Below the pieces are notes generated by a model. That model was not told the origin of the DNA. It saw nothing but the letters and a program-made list of their open reading frames with translations, and searched no databases. 59,913 bases of DNA from NCBI GenBank assembly GCA_022842185.1, contig JALHQB010000023.1, positions 1 to 59,913 on the forward strand, read 5' to 3'. Shown piece after piece: positions 41,337 through 50,445 of the stretch (position 1 is the stretch's first letter; the number at the start of each line of letters is the position of its first letter). This DNA comes from Acetobacteraceae bacterium (GTDB taxonomy: Bacteria; Pseudomonadota; Alphaproteobacteria; Acetobacterales; Acetobacteraceae). The position numbers and the translations under genes were made by a program.

Positions 41337-42711
41337 AGGACCCGTTGTGCTGGCGGGGAACGAACTGCCCGGCGCCGGGCTTGGCGAGAACCGATTTGCC
41401 GTCCCAGATGCAGGTGCCGCGCAGCCAGGTGGACGCCACCCGCGCCGACATCCGCCGCCCGTCATAGGGCGACCAGCGCGCATCCGGCTCGTCCTGGATC
41501 TCGGCGGCGTCGAAGGTGAAGTCGCCGGTTTCCATCACGACGAAATCGGCGTCCGCACCGATGCGGATCGCACCCTTCTTCGGGAACAGCCCGTGGAACT
41601 TCGCGGGGCGCTCGGCGCAATACTTCGCCATCAGCGTCACCGGCAGGGAGCGTTCGGTCAGCAGGGTGAACATCAGTGGCGCGAAGGACTGCATCCCGGT
41701 CAGCCCCGCCCCCACCGTGAAGATGTCGCCGGTATAGGTCTTGCGATCCTTCGGCCAGGGCGCGTGGTCGGTCGAGACATAGGCGATCTTGCCCGCCGCG
41801 AAGGCCTCCCACATGCGCGACACCTCATCCGCCGTGCGGAACGGAGGGTTGCACTTGCCGAAGCCTTCGAGGCGGATGATGTCCTCCTCGGTCATGCACA
41901 GATATTGGATGCAGGCCTCGCCCGATGCCTTGCCGCCCATGCGGCGGAACACTTCGGCAATCTCGAAGCCACGCGCCAGGGATGAATGCGCGATATGGAC
42001 GTGGGCGCCGGTCTCCAGCCCGATCTCGAAGATCTCGAGGTCGGCCATGGTCTCGCACAGCGGCGGGCGGGTGCGGCAATGCCAGATGGGCGATGTGTTG
42101 CCGGCGGCCTTCGCCTCCTCCGTCATGCGGACCACGATCTCCTGGTCCTCATTATGGATGGCGACCATCAGGTTGGTCTTCGCGATCTCGGCGAAGGCAG
42201 CGACCATGGTGGGGTGGTCGATGCGCGGGAAGCGCACCGGGTCGTACTCATATGTAGAGAGCTTGAAGGAGCAGACGCCCGCCTCGGCCAACCCGGCGAT
42301 GGCGTCGATGCCGCCTTCCTTCTTGATGGTGCCGTACAGCGCCATGTCCACATGGGACAGGCTGTTCACCACCGCGATCTTCTCGGCGAGGATCGAGGCA
42401 TCCGTCACCGGGCGCGGCACGTCATAGGGCATGTCCACGCAGGTGGTGACACCGCCGGCGGCGGCGGTCATCGAGGCACCCTTGATGCCCGGCCAGCCGC
42501 GGGAGGACGATGTATGCATGTGCCCGTCCACCAGGCCGGGCAGCACGTATTTGCCGGTATAATCCGACACAGCCTTGGCCGGCGGGCTCAGCCCCTCCCC
42601 GATCGCGGCGATCGTCTCGCCACGGATGGCGACATAGCCGTCGCGCAGCACCCGGTCGGACAGGACGATGTCGCCACGGATCACGCGGTCGAAGGGGGCG
42701 GCGTCGGACAT
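41320..42711 (-). CDS. Hydantoinase/allantoinase-like amidohydrolase
   Basis: ATG at 42711 gives 463 residues. The binuclear metal centre is visible: His64 and His66 in GLVDGHMHTSS, the lysine to be carboxylated, Lys150 (CSFKLSTYEYD), His186 (VAIHNEDQ), His242 (HIAHSSLARG) and Asp in YVSTDHAPWPKD. The pattern fits cyclic amidases (dihydropyrimidinase, hydantoinase, allantoinase). With the racemase and two N-carbamoyl hydrolases nearby, a hydantoin-type substrate is plausible. Confidence 0.85.
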   Translation of the reverse strand: MSDAAPFDRVIRGDIVLSDRVLRDGYVAIRGETIAAIGEGLSPPAKAVSDYTGKYVLPGLVDGHMHTSSSRGWPGIKGASMTAAAGGVTTCVDMPYDVPRPVTDASILAEKIAVVNSLSHVDMALYGTIKKEGGIDAIAGLAEAGVCSFKLSTYEYDPVRFPRIDHPTMVAAFAEIAKTNLMVAIHNEDQEIVVRMTEEAKAAGNTSPIWHCRTRPPLCETMADLEIFEIGLETGAHVHIAHSSLARGFEIAEVFRRMGGKASGEACIQYLCMTEEDIIRLEGFGKCNPPFRTADEVSRMWEAFAAGKIAYVSTDHAPWPKDRKTYTGDIFTVGAGLTGMQSFAPLMFTLLTERSLPVTLMAKYCAERPAKFHGLFPKKGAIRIGADADFVVMETGDFTFDAAEIQDEPDARWSPYDGRRMSARVASTWLRGTCIWDGKSVLAKPGAGQFVPRQHNGSYVGEE

Positions 42712-42828
42712 GCGGTGGTGACTCCCGGAAAATCGCGCGGCGGAGGCTAGCGCCGGCCGCGCGGAATGCCCACCCCGGGGCGGGTTGTCCGGCTTGATGT
42801 GCCAGACGTCGCGATGGACCATCACGGC

Positions 42829-43695
42829 ATGGAAACGCCCGCTGCGCGCCTACGCGCCCGCCTCGACACCGCCCGCCCCGCCATCGCCATGTCGGCGCAT
42901 AATGCGCTCAGTGCCAAGCTCGCCGCGCAGGCCGGCTTTGACGCCATCTGGGGCAGCGGGTTCGAACTGTCTGCCGCCCATGCCGTGCCCGACGCATCCA
43001 TCCTGTCGTGGGAGACGCATCTGGCCGCGATGCGCGCGATGGTCGAAGTGCAGGACGCCCCGCTGGTCGCGGACATCGACACCGGCAGTGGCAATGCGGT
43101 GTCCGTCGCGTATCTGGTGCCGCGGTATGCCGCCATCGGGGTCGCGGCGGTGGTGATGGAGGACAAGACCTTCCCCAAGGATTCCTCGCTGCGCGAGAAC
43201 GCCCGGCAGGAGTTGGTCCGCATCACGGAGTTCCAGGGCAAGATCGAAGCCGCCCGCATCGAAGCCGGCCCGCTGGTCATCGCGCGAACCGAGGCGCTGA
43301 TTGCCGGCCTGGGACAGGATGAAGCGCTGCGTCGCGGCGAAGCCTATGCCGAGGCCGGCGCCGATGCCGTGTTGATCCATTCCAAGCAGAAGGCACCCGA
43401 CGAGATCATTGCCTTCTGCCGCGCCTGGTCGGGGCGCGTGCCGCTGGTGCTGGTGCCGACATCCTATCCGCAGCTGTCCTTCGCGGATGTGGCGGCGCTG
43501 GGCAAGGTCGGGCTGATCATCTGCGGCAACCACGCGATCCGCGCCGCCGTGGGCGCGATGCGGGACACCTTCGCGCGCATCCTGGCGGAAGGTGGCATCG
43601 GCGGCGTGGAAGCACACATCGCAAGCGTGCAGGACGTCTTCGCCCTGCAGGGAGACGACCGCATGCGCGCCATCGAGAAGCGCTTCCTGCGCTGA
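42829..43695 (+). CDS. Phosphonopyruvate hydrolase (PEP mutase/isocitrate lyase superfamily)
   Basis: ATG at 42829 gives 288 residues. WGSGFELSAAHAVPDASIL, DIDTGSGN (82-89) and EDKTFPKDSS (111-120) are the active-site motifs; the last, with FPKDSSL in place of the mutase FPKxNS, matches Variovorax phosphonopyruvate hydrolase, as does VLIHSKQKAPDEIIAF and the end DDRMRAIEKRFL. It would split 3-phosphonopyruvate to pyruvate and phosphate. An ATG at 42814 is an alternative start. No other phosphonate gene is adjacent. It is not a methylisocitrate lyase, as the KRCGH motif is absent. Confidence 0.85.
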   Translation: METPAARLRARLDTARPAIAMSAHNALSAKLAAQAGFDAIWGSGFELSAAHAVPDASILSWETHLAAMRAMVEVQDAPLVADIDTGSGNAVSVAYLVPRYAAIGVAAVVMEDKTFPKDSSLRENARQELVRITEFQGKIEAARIEAGPLVIARTEALIAGLGQDEALRRGEAYAEAGADAVLIHSKQKAPDEIIAFCRAWSGRVPLVLVPTSYPQLSFADVAALGKVGLIICGNHAIRAAVGAMRDTFARILAEGGIGGVEAHIASVQDVFALQGDDRMRAIEKRFLR

Positions 43696-43699
43696 GGCT

Positions 43700-45469
43700 T
43701 CAGTTCATCTCCACCCGCATCTCCCGCAACAGCGACGTCCAGCGCGCCACCTCGCTGCGGTAGAGTTCGGCCGCCGCATCCGGGCCCTCGGGGTCGCCCA
43801 CCACGCCCTCCCCGGCCAGGCGCTCGCGCACCGCGGGGGTCCGCATCGCCTGCGCAACCGCCGCCGCGACGCGGTCCAGGATCGGGCGCGGCGTGCGGGC
43901 CGGCGCGACGATCGCCGCCCAGTTGGTGTATTCGTAGCCGGGAAAGCCTTGCTCGCGGATCGTTGCCACATCGGGCAGCAACGGGCTGCGCTCCGCCCCG
44001 CTGACGCCGATCGCCTTCACGGCGTCGGCCTTCACCTGCGACGCGACGGAGGAGATGGTGGTGAACATCACATCGACCCGCCCGGCCAGCAGGTCGTTCA
44101 TCGCCGGCGCGGTGCCGCGATACGGGACGTGCAGCATCTCCACGCCCAGGGTGCGCCACAGCATCTCGGATGCGATATGCGTCCCGCTGCCTTGCCCGGC
44201 GGTGCCGAAGGTCAGCCTTCCGGGTTCCGCCTTCGCGCGCCGCACCAGATCCTGCACGCTGCTGATCGGGCTGTTCGGCGCGACGATCAGGATATTGGGC
44301 TGCCGCCCCGTCACCGAGATCGGCGCGAAATCCCGGATCACGTCATAGGGCAGCGAGCGCGTCATGCCCGGCTGGAAGGTCAGGCCAAGGCCACTGTAGA
44401 GCAGGGTGTAGCCATCCGGTGCCGCCTTCGCGACGTAGTCGGTGCCGATGATCGTTCCCGCGCCGCCGCGGTTTTCCACCACGACGGGCTGGCCGAGCGA
44501 CTGCGTCATGGCATCGGCGATGACCCGCGCGACGATGTCCGTACCGCCGCCCGGTGCGAAGGGCACCACAAGCCGCACCGGCCGGTCGGGATAGGCCGTC
44601 TGCGCGCGTGCCGGCAGCACCGCCATGCCAAGCAACGCCGCCGCACCGGCCAGCGCCGCGCGGCGGCCCGGCGCCTCGGGGCGCGTCAGGAATTCGCGCA
44701 GATGGCCTGCGACCAGCTCCGGTGCTTCCAGCAGGATGGAATGCCGCAGGCCGGGCAGGATCTGCAATTCCGACCCGGCGATCCGGTCGTGCATCAGCCG
44801 CGCCATGCGCGGGTTCGACCCCTGGTCGAATTCTCCGGTCATCACCAGCGCCGGAGCACTGATGTGGTGCAATTCATCGGCCAGGTCACTGGTCGCCAGC
44901 ACGCGATAGGCTGCGGCGTAGCTCGGCTTGTGGTTGGCGGCGATGCGCGTGAGGCGGCTGTCGACGATTTCGGGATGGCGCGCGCGGAAGTCGTCGGTGA
45001 ACCAACGCGATGCGGATGCGGTGGCGTGGCTGTTCGGCTCATTGGCCTCCAGCGCATCGAGCCGCTTCAGCACCGCGGCACGCTCCGCCTCGGTCCGGCC
45101 CGCGACGCCGGAAACCATGGCGACCCGCCGGACCCGCTGCGGAAAGCCGAGCGCGAAGCGCTGCGCGATCAGCGCGCCGAGCGAGAAGCCCATCACATCC
45201 GCCCGGTCGAACCCGACATGGTCCATCAACTCGACGAGATCGAGCGCGAAATCCTCGAGGCTGTAGGGGCCGGGCAGTCGTTCCGATCGGCCGTGCCCAC
45301 GCAGGTCATGGCGCAGGATGCGGAAGCCGTCGCCCAGCGCCTGCGCCACCGCCGAGAGATCCTCGAGGTCGCTTCCGACGCCGTGGATCAGCACGATCGG
45401 CCGCCCCTCGCCATGCAGCCGGTAACGGGTGCGGAGCCGCTGGCCCTCGAAGATCAGATCGTCGGTCAT
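43700..45469 (-). CDS. Fused alpha/beta hydrolase and Bug/TctC-type receptor
   Basis: One open frame of 589 residues encodes two unlike domains. Residues 1-262 are an alpha/beta hydrolase like 3-oxoadipate enol-lactonase: [12 protein letters not shown], nucleophile Ser96 in [10 protein letters not shown], Asp215 and His243. Residues about 264-290 are a signal-peptide-like stretch with twin Arg ([20 protein letters not shown]), then a complete Bug receptor ([31 protein letters not shown]). The joint (CTG at 44687-44689) has no stop. Either it is a real fusion or the receptor is translated separately from a CTG or other non-standard start. Confidence 0.8.
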   Translation of the reverse strand: MTDDLIFEGQRLRTRYRLHGEGRPIVLIHGVGSDLEDLSAVAQALGDGFRILRHDLRGHGRSERLPGPYSLEDFALDLVELMDHVGFDRADVMGFSLGALIAQRFALGFPQRVRRVAMVSGVAGRTEAERAAVLKRLDALEANEPNSHATASASRWFTDDFRARHPEIVDSRLTRIAANHKPSYAAAYRVLATSDLADELHHISAPALVMTGEFDQGSNPRMARLMHDRIAGSELQILPGLRHSILLEAPELVAGHLREFLTRPEAPGRRAALAGAAALLGMAVLPARAQTAYPDRPVRLVVPFAPGGGTDIVARVIADAMTQSLGQPVVVENRGGAGTIIGTDYVAKAAPDGYTLLYSGLGLTFQPGMTRSLPYDVIRDFAPISVTGRQPNILIVAPNSPISSVQDLVRRAKAEPGRLTFGTAGQGSGTHIASEMLWRTLGVEMLHVPYRGTAPAMNDLLAGRVDVMFTTISSVASQVKADAVKAIGVSGAERSPLLPDVATIREQGFPGYEYTNWAAIVAPARTPRPILDRVAAAVAQAMRTPAVRERLAGEGVVGDPEGPDAAAELYRSEVARWTSLLREMRVEMN

Positions 45470-45657
45470 GGCCTCTGCGTCCCGTTGCTGTGCGGCGTGA
45501 TTACAGGCCCCGCGCCATGATCCGGCAAGGCGGCGAAGCGGGCGGAAGACAACCCCGGGACGGAAACTCCGCCCGCCTCGCGGCCAGCGGGATTGGACGA
45601 TCCCGCAATACGGAGGCACAAAGCCCGCCATCCGTGTTTGTCCAGGGAGAACGCCCC

Positions 45658-47184
45658 GTGAAACTCCACCCCGTGAAGGTCCACCCGTCCAAGGCGCTGC
45701 TCAAGCGCGAGGACCAGCTCGCCTGGAAGATGGCCGCCGTCGCCACTGACAAGGTGGCGGTGGACAAGGACGTCCAGGAGATGATCATCAACCGGGTGAT
45801 CGACAACGCCTCGGTCGCCATCGCCGCCATCAACCGCCGCCCGGTCGTCTCGGCCCGCGGCATGGCGCTGGGCCATGCGAAGAAGGCCGGCGGCGCGCAG
45901 GTGATGGGCGTGAAGGCGGGGACCACCGTCTCCCCCGAATGGGCCGCCTGGGCGAACGGGACGGCGGTGCGTGAACTCGACATGCACGACACCTTCCTCG
46001 CCGCCGATTATTCCCACCCGGGCGACAACATCCCCCCCGTGCTGGCCGTGGCGCAGGCGATGGAGAAGTCCGGCAAGGATCTGATCCGCGGCCTGGCGAC
46101 GGGCTACGAGCTCCAGATCAACCTGGTGCGCGCGATCTGCCTGCACGAACACAAGGTGGACCACATCGCCCATCTCGGGCCTTCGGCCGCGGCGGGCATC
46201 GGTACGCTGCTGGGGCTGAAGCAGGAAGTGGTGTTCCAGGCGATCCAGCAGGGGCTGCACACCACCGTGTCCTTCCGCCAGTCGCGCAAGGGTGAGATCT
46301 CATCCTGGAAGGCCTACGCCCCCGCCCATGCCGGCAAGCTGGCGATCGAAGCCGTCGACCGCTGCATGCGCGGCGAGGGCGCACCGTCCCCGATCTATGA
46401 AGGCGAGGATTCCGTCATCGCCTGGGTGCTGTCGGGCCGGTCGAACCGCGACGACGTCTATGGGCCTGTATACTACCACGTGCCGTTGCCCGAAGCTGGG
46501 GAAGGCAAGCGCGCCATCCTGTCCTCCTACACCAAGGAGCATTCGGCCGAGTACCAGTCCCAGGCGCTGATCGACCTCGCCTTCCGCATGCGCGAACAGA
46601 TCAGCGACTTCGATGCGATCGAGAAGGTGATCATCCACACCTCCCACCACACCCACTACGTGATCGGGACCGGGGCGAACGACCCGCAGAAGATGGACCC
46701 GAAGGCGAGCCGCGAGACGCTCGACCATTCGATCATGTACATATTCGCCGTCGCCCTGCTGGATGGAAGCTGGCACCATGTGGACAGCTACGCGCCCAAG
46801 CGCGCCGGCCGCGCCGACACGGTGCGCCTGTGGCAGAAGATCACCACCACCGAGGACCCGGAATGGACCCGCAAGTACCATTCGAAGGACCCCGATGAGC
46901 TGGCCTTCGGCGGCCGCGTCGAGATCATCTTCAAGGACGGCTCGCGGCTGGTCGATGAACTGGGCGTGGCGAACGCCCACCCGAACGGTGCCAAGCCGTT
47001 TGCCCGGGCGGACTACATCAACAAGTTCCGCACCCTGACCGACGGCATCATCACCGCCCGCGAAGCCAACCGCTTCATCGAGCTGGTGCAGGACCTGCCG
47101 AAGCTGAAGGCGGGCGAGTTGTCCGGGCTGAACGTGGCGCTGCCGGCCGGCACTCTGGCCGAGAGCAAGCCGGGCATCTTCTGA
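45658..47184 (+). CDS. prpD: MmgE/PrpD family protein, 2-methylcitrate dehydratase type
   Basis: A GTG at 45658, with GGGAGA before it, gives 508 residues. [56 protein letters not shown] and the closing [17 protein letters not shown] fit the PrpD dehydratase of the methylcitrate cycle. The in-frame opening upstream runs antisense through the hydrolase gene and is not used. The next gene is prpC, which supports the call. Confidence 0.88.
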   Translation: MKLHPVKVHPSKALLKREDQLAWKMAAVATDKVAVDKDVQEMIINRVIDNASVAIAAINRRPVVSARGMALGHAKKAGGAQVMGVKAGTTVSPEWAAWANGTAVRELDMHDTFLAADYSHPGDNIPPVLAVAQAMEKSGKDLIRGLATGYELQINLVRAICLHEHKVDHIAHLGPSAAAGIGTLLGLKQEVVFQAIQQGLHTTVSFRQSRKGEISSWKAYAPAHAGKLAIEAVDRCMRGEGAPSPIYEGEDSVIAWVLSGRSNRDDVYGPVYYHVPLPEAGEGKRAILSSYTKEHSAEYQSQALIDLAFRMREQISDFDAIEKVIIHTSHHTHYVIGTGANDPQKMDPKASRETLDHSIMYIFAVALLDGSWHHVDSYAPKRAGRADTVRLWQKITTTEDPEWTRKYHSKDPDELAFGGRVEIIFKDGSRLVDELGVANAHPNGAKPFARADYINKFRTLTDGIITAREANRFIELVQDLPKLKAGELSGLNVALPAGTLAESKPGIF

Positions 47185-47252
47185 ATGCCTCGGGCGGGCG
47201 GCGCCGCGGTGCCGCCCCCCGCTTCCCGATCACAGCCACCCAAGGATTCCCA

Positions 47253-48386
47253 ATGAGCGAAACGGCTGACATCAGAAAAGGCCTGGTCGGCGTGCTGGCC
47301 GACGTCTCCTCCATCTCGAAGGTGATGCCGGAGACCAACTCGCTGACCTATCGCGGCTATGCCGTGCAGGATCTGTGCGAACTCGCCTCCTTCGACGAAA
47401 CCGCCTTCCTGCTGTGGAATGGCGAACTGCCCTCCAAGGCGGAACTCGCCGCCTTCCAGGCGGAGGAGAAGGCCAACCGCGCCCTGTCTCCGGCGCTGCT
47501 GCGCGTGATCGCGGACTTCCCCGCCGACGCGCATCCGATGGATGCGATACGCACCGCCGTGTCCTTCATGGGCATGGAGGACCCGGAATGGGCCGACATC
47601 TCCGATGCCGCCCAGCGGCGCAAGGCGATGCGCCTGCTGGCCAAGATCCCGACCGCGGTGGCAGCCGCGCATCGCGCCGGCAAGGGCCTTGCCCCCATCG
47701 CGCCCGACGCCTCGTTGTCCTTCAACGAGAACTTCTTCCACATGGTGTTCGGGAAGGTGCCGCAGCCGGAGGTGATCCGCGCCTTCGACGTCAGCATGAT
47801 CCTGTATGCCGAACACACCTTCAACGCCTCGACCTTCACTGCGCGGACCATCACCTCGACCATGGCGGACATGCATGGGGCGATCACGGGCGCGATCGCC
47901 GCGCTGAAGGGCGCGCTGCATGGCGGCGCCAACGAAGCCGTCATGCACATGTTGAAGGAAATCCCGTCGCCGGAGGCGGCAGCGGATTGGCTGGAAGGCA
48001 AGTTCGACCACAAGGCGCTGGTGATGGGCTTCGGCCACCGGGTCTACAAGACCGGCGACAGCCGCGTGCCGACCATGAAGAAGTATGCCGAGATCATGGC
48101 CGAGGTGGTGGGCGACAAGCGCTGGATGAACACCTCCAACGTGCTCGCCAAGATCATGCTGGACCGCAAGAACATCCACCCGAACCTCGATTTCCCGGCA
48201 GGCCCCGCCTACTACCTGATGGGTTTCGACATCCCCCTGTTCACGCCGATCTTCGTATGCTCGCGCATCACCGGCTGGGCGGCGCATGTTCTGGAACAGG
48301 CCGCCGACAATCGGCTGATCCGTCCGCTGTCCGTCTATACCGGCGTCGAACAGCGCCCCGTCGTGCCGCTGCCGCAGCGCGGATAG
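47253..48386 (+). CDS. prpC: 2-methylcitrate synthase/citrate synthase
   Basis: PrpC condenses propionyl-CoA with oxaloacetate. The 377-residue protein has the type II citrate synthase motifs: LTYRGYAVQDLCELASFDE, EHTFNASTFTAR (catalytic His), GALHGGANEAVMHML (catalytic His) and GFGHRVYKTGDSRVPTMKKY with the catalytic His/Arg and later Asp. It follows prpD by 68 bases. No prpB is adjacent, so the last step must be encoded elsewhere. Confidence 0.9.
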   Translation: MSETADIRKGLVGVLADVSSISKVMPETNSLTYRGYAVQDLCELASFDETAFLLWNGELPSKAELAAFQAEEKANRALSPALLRVIADFPADAHPMDAIRTAVSFMGMEDPEWADISDAAQRRKAMRLLAKIPTAVAAAHRAGKGLAPIAPDASLSFNENFFHMVFGKVPQPEVIRAFDVSMILYAEHTFNASTFTARTITSTMADMHGAITGAIAALKGALHGGANEAVMHMLKEIPSPEAAADWLEGKFDHKALVMGFGHRVYKTGDSRVPTMKKYAEIMAEVVGDKRWMNTSNVLAKIMLDRKNIHPNLDFPAGPAYYLMGFDIPLFTPIFVCSRITGWAAHVLEQAADNRLIRPLSVYTGVEQRPVVPLPQRG

Positions 48387-48399
48387 CGCCTGACGATCG

Positions 48400-48426
48400 C
48401 CCGCCGCGCGCAGGTCGCGCGGCGGG
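48400..48426 (+). terminator. Hairpin after prpC
   Basis: CCCGCCGCGCG and CGCGCGGCGGG form a perfect 11-bp stem around CAGGT, 14 bases after the prpC stop. There is no T tract, but the stem is strong enough to be a transcription end or processing site. Confidence 0.65.
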
Positions 48427-49005
48427 GATACGCGACGCATCCTTCGACATCTTCGCGCCGCGAACGCGACACGCGCGCAACACAATCAGCACCGGCATGA
48501 CGAAGACGCGCGATTTGCGCGCGCGTTTGCACGGATTTTGTTGACACGGAATATGCGCGTGCAGATAGCGTGGCGAGCGCGCGAATCACTTGCGCGATTC
48601 GACGTTTTCGCTCTCACGCATTTCGCTCCGCGCCAAGCCGCCGGATCGTCGTGCATCGAAGGCCACGCCGCATCGCCAGGACGGACACGCCGCAGCAGGG
48701 AAGGACGGTCGATGGACCGCAGGCTCTTGGGACGGACGGCATCGACATCCATCCATCCCGCATCATCGGGTCACGCAGCGCGGCGACCTGGTGGCGGAGA
48801 AAAACGGAAGCGACATGCGGCGGGGATATGCCGCGCTCGCTCCGCACTGCGTGGTCCACGAACGGACGATCGCCAACGAGCCACAGGTGCGCGTGACGGG
48901 ATCCGCGCGCCTGAAGCAGGCCACACCCCACCTGCTGTGCTTCGGCGCCGACGCAACTTTTCGCGCCGCGCCCCCTTAACCGGAACGCATGGAGACACCA
49001 GACGC
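48427..49005. other. Long leader/intergenic region before the histone-like gene
   Basis: About 580 bases hold no supportable gene. The first 170 bases are dense in GCGCG alternations. A possible promoter lies at 48541-48569 (see separate entry). Open frames here, including the in-frame extension of the next gene, lack ribosome sites and have atypical composition. A long untranslated leader for the histone-like gene is possible. Confidence 0.45.
48541..48569 (+). promoter_or_regulatory. Possible sigma-70 type promoter of the histone-like gene
   Basis: A perfect TTGACA at 48541-48546 is followed after 17 bases by GATAGC at 48564-48569, a weak -10 element (three of six bases). The T-rich TTTGTTG just before is unusual in this GC-rich region. 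It would give a leader of about 430 bases. Confidence 0.4.
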
Positions 49006-49626
49006 ATGACCGATATCATCGATACCGCCGAGACCGAAGACGCCCTGCGCGCCCAGCCCATGGCCATGGCAGCGGCGAAGAAGAAGGCACCGGCAAAGAA
49101 GAAACCGGCTGCCAAGAAGCCGGCGGCGAAAAAGGCTGCGGCCAAGAAGCCCGCCGCGAAGAAGGCCGTCGCGAAGAAGAAGCCGGCTGCCAAGAAGGCC
49201 GCGCCGAAGAAGGCCGCCGCGAAGAAGCCTGCCGCCAAGAAGGCCGTCGCGAAGAAGGCCACCACCAGGAAGCCCGCCGCCAAGAAGGCCGTCGCGAAGA
49301 AGCCGGCTGCCAAGAAGGCCGCCGCGAAGAAGCCGACCGCCCGCAAGGCCGTCGCGAAGAAGCCGGCTGCCAAGAAGGCCGTCGCGAAGAAGCCGGCTGC
49401 CCGCAAGGCCGCACCGAAGAAGGCCGTCGCCAAGAAGGCCGCGCCGCGCAAGGCCGTTGCCAAGAAGGCCGCGCCGAAGGCTGCTCCGAAGAAGGCGGTG
49501 GTGAAGTCTTCCGCCCGCGTCGAGGCAGCGAAGAAGGCCGCGGCGACGCGCGCCGCGAACAAGGCCGCCAAGGCCGCCGCGGCCGCTGCCCCGCCGATGC
49601 CGGCCGCCGAGACCCCGGCCGACTGA
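49006..49626 (+). CDS. Lysine/alanine-rich histone H1-like DNA-binding protein
   Basis: ATG at 49006, after GGAGAC, gives 206 residues. An acidic head ([20 protein letters not shown]) is followed by about 150 residues of near-perfect repeats of the type [10 protein letters not shown] / [10 protein letters not shown], then an Ala-rich tail ending AAETPAD. Such KA repeats match bacterial H1-like and AlgP-type proteins that bind DNA non-specifically. At DNA level the repeat AAGAAGGCC recurs many times, so repeat number may vary by slippage. A rho-independent terminator follows. Confidence 0.85.
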   Translation: MTDIIDTAETEDALRAQPMAMAAAKKKAPAKKKPAAKKPAAKKAAAKKPAAKKAVAKKKPAAKKAAPKKAAAKKPAAKKAVAKKATTRKPAAKKAVAKKPAAKKAAAKKPTARKAVAKKPAAKKAVAKKPAARKAAPKKAVAKKAAPRKAVAKKAAPKAAPKKAVVKSSARVEAAKKAAATRAANKAAKAAAAAAPPMPAAETPAD

Positions 49627-49648
49627 CCACGACCGCCGATCCCGGCGA

Positions 49649-49682
49649 GGGGCGCTGTCCGCATCGCGGGCGGCGCCCTTTT
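49649..49682 (+). terminator. Rho-independent terminator of the histone-like gene
   Basis: GGGCGCTGTCCGC and GCGGGCGGCGCCC form an imperfect GC-rich stem around ATC, directly followed by four T residues. It lies about 23 bases after the histone-like gene stop. Confidence 0.7.
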
Positions 49683-49691
49683 CGCATACGC

Positions 49692-49751
49692 GCCAGCGCG
49701 ACATGAAGCGTGCCAGCGCGACATGAAGCGTGCCAGCGCGACTTGAAGCGT
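49692..49751. repeat. Tandem repeat, three 20-bp units
   Basis: The unit GCCAGCGCGACATGAAGCGT occurs at 49692-49711 and 49712-49731, and with one change (ACTTGAAG) at 49732-49751, followed by a partial fourth unit (GCCAGC). It lies just after the terminator and about 90 bases before the GNAT gene. It could bind a regulator or be a recent slippage product. Confidence 0.85.
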
Positions 49752-49843
49752 GCCAGCACTCGCCGCAGACCACATGCGAACGCGACAAGCGAGCGCATGA
49801 CTCACCCAGCACGACAACGCCCGAACCCGCCGACCCATTCACC

Positions 49844-50308
49844 ATGACGATGATCCACCCCCTGCCGCCGGCCGCACGCCACCGCCTCGCCCCGCTGCTC
49901 GACACCTATGCCGCGGAGATGCGCGCCACCCTCGCCGGCACCACCGTCGCGCGCGGGCAGGACGCCGCCGCCATGCTGGCCGCGGATGCCCGCACCGAAA
50001 TCCTGGTGACGACGGAAGGCGACGACCTCCTCGCCTTCGCGATCTTCTACGACCAGCCCGAGGCCGTCTTCGCCCGCCGCTGTGGTGCGCTGGACGATCT
50101 GTTCGTGCGTCCCGACCGCCGCGGCCAGGGCCTCGCCCGCGCCATGGTGGCCGCGCTGTGCGACCTCGGCCGCGAACGCCACTGGTCGCATCTGCGCTGG
50201 ATCGTCCCCGAGGCCGACCGCGGCGCGATCGCCTTGTATGAACGCATCGCGCAGCGTACGGATTGGCGGTCCTACGTCATTCGGCTCGACCCGGACGCCT
50301 CGCTGTGA
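49844..50308 (+). CDS. GNAT family N-acetyltransferase
   Basis: ATG at 49844 gives 154 residues with the GNAT core: GALDDLFVRPDRRGQGLARA holds the acetyl-CoA pyrophosphate loop (R-x-x-G-x-G/A), followed by VAALCDLGRERHWSHLRWIV and ALYERIAQRTDW. Substrate unknown. A short hairpin follows at 50314-50332. Confidence 0.83.
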   Translation: MTMIHPLPPAARHRLAPLLDTYAAEMRATLAGTTVARGQDAAAMLAADARTEILVTTEGDDLLAFAIFYDQPEAVFARRCGALDDLFVRPDRRGQGLARAMVAALCDLGRERHWSHLRWIVPEADRGAIALYERIAQRTDWRSYVIRLDPDASL

Positions 50309-50313
50309 CACAT

Positions 50314-50332
50314 AGGCGCCGATCGGGCGCCT
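50314..50332. terminator. Hairpin after the GNAT gene
   Basis: AGGCGCC and GGCGCCT form a perfect 7-bp stem around GATCG, six bases after the GNAT stop. No T tract follows, so the terminator role is moderate. Confidence 0.45.
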
Positions 50333-50445
50333 CACGCCCCTGAAAAAGACCACCGCGCGGCAGATACGCGCGCCACATCGACCCCTTGCGCGCCTGACGC
50401 GCCGTCCGCGCAGGCCCAACCGCCGCGCCCTTCGGAACCTGCCTC

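Noticed and set aside
42829..43695. Methylisocitrate lyase (prpB) to complete the prpDC set
   Set aside because: The active-site motif is EDKTFPKDSS, not the KRCGH type of lyases, and the rest matches phosphonopyruvate hydrolase.
49100..49500. CRISPR-like or satellite array
   Set aside because: The repeats are AAGAAGGCC codons inside one open frame for a Lys/Ala-rich protein; there are no spacers.
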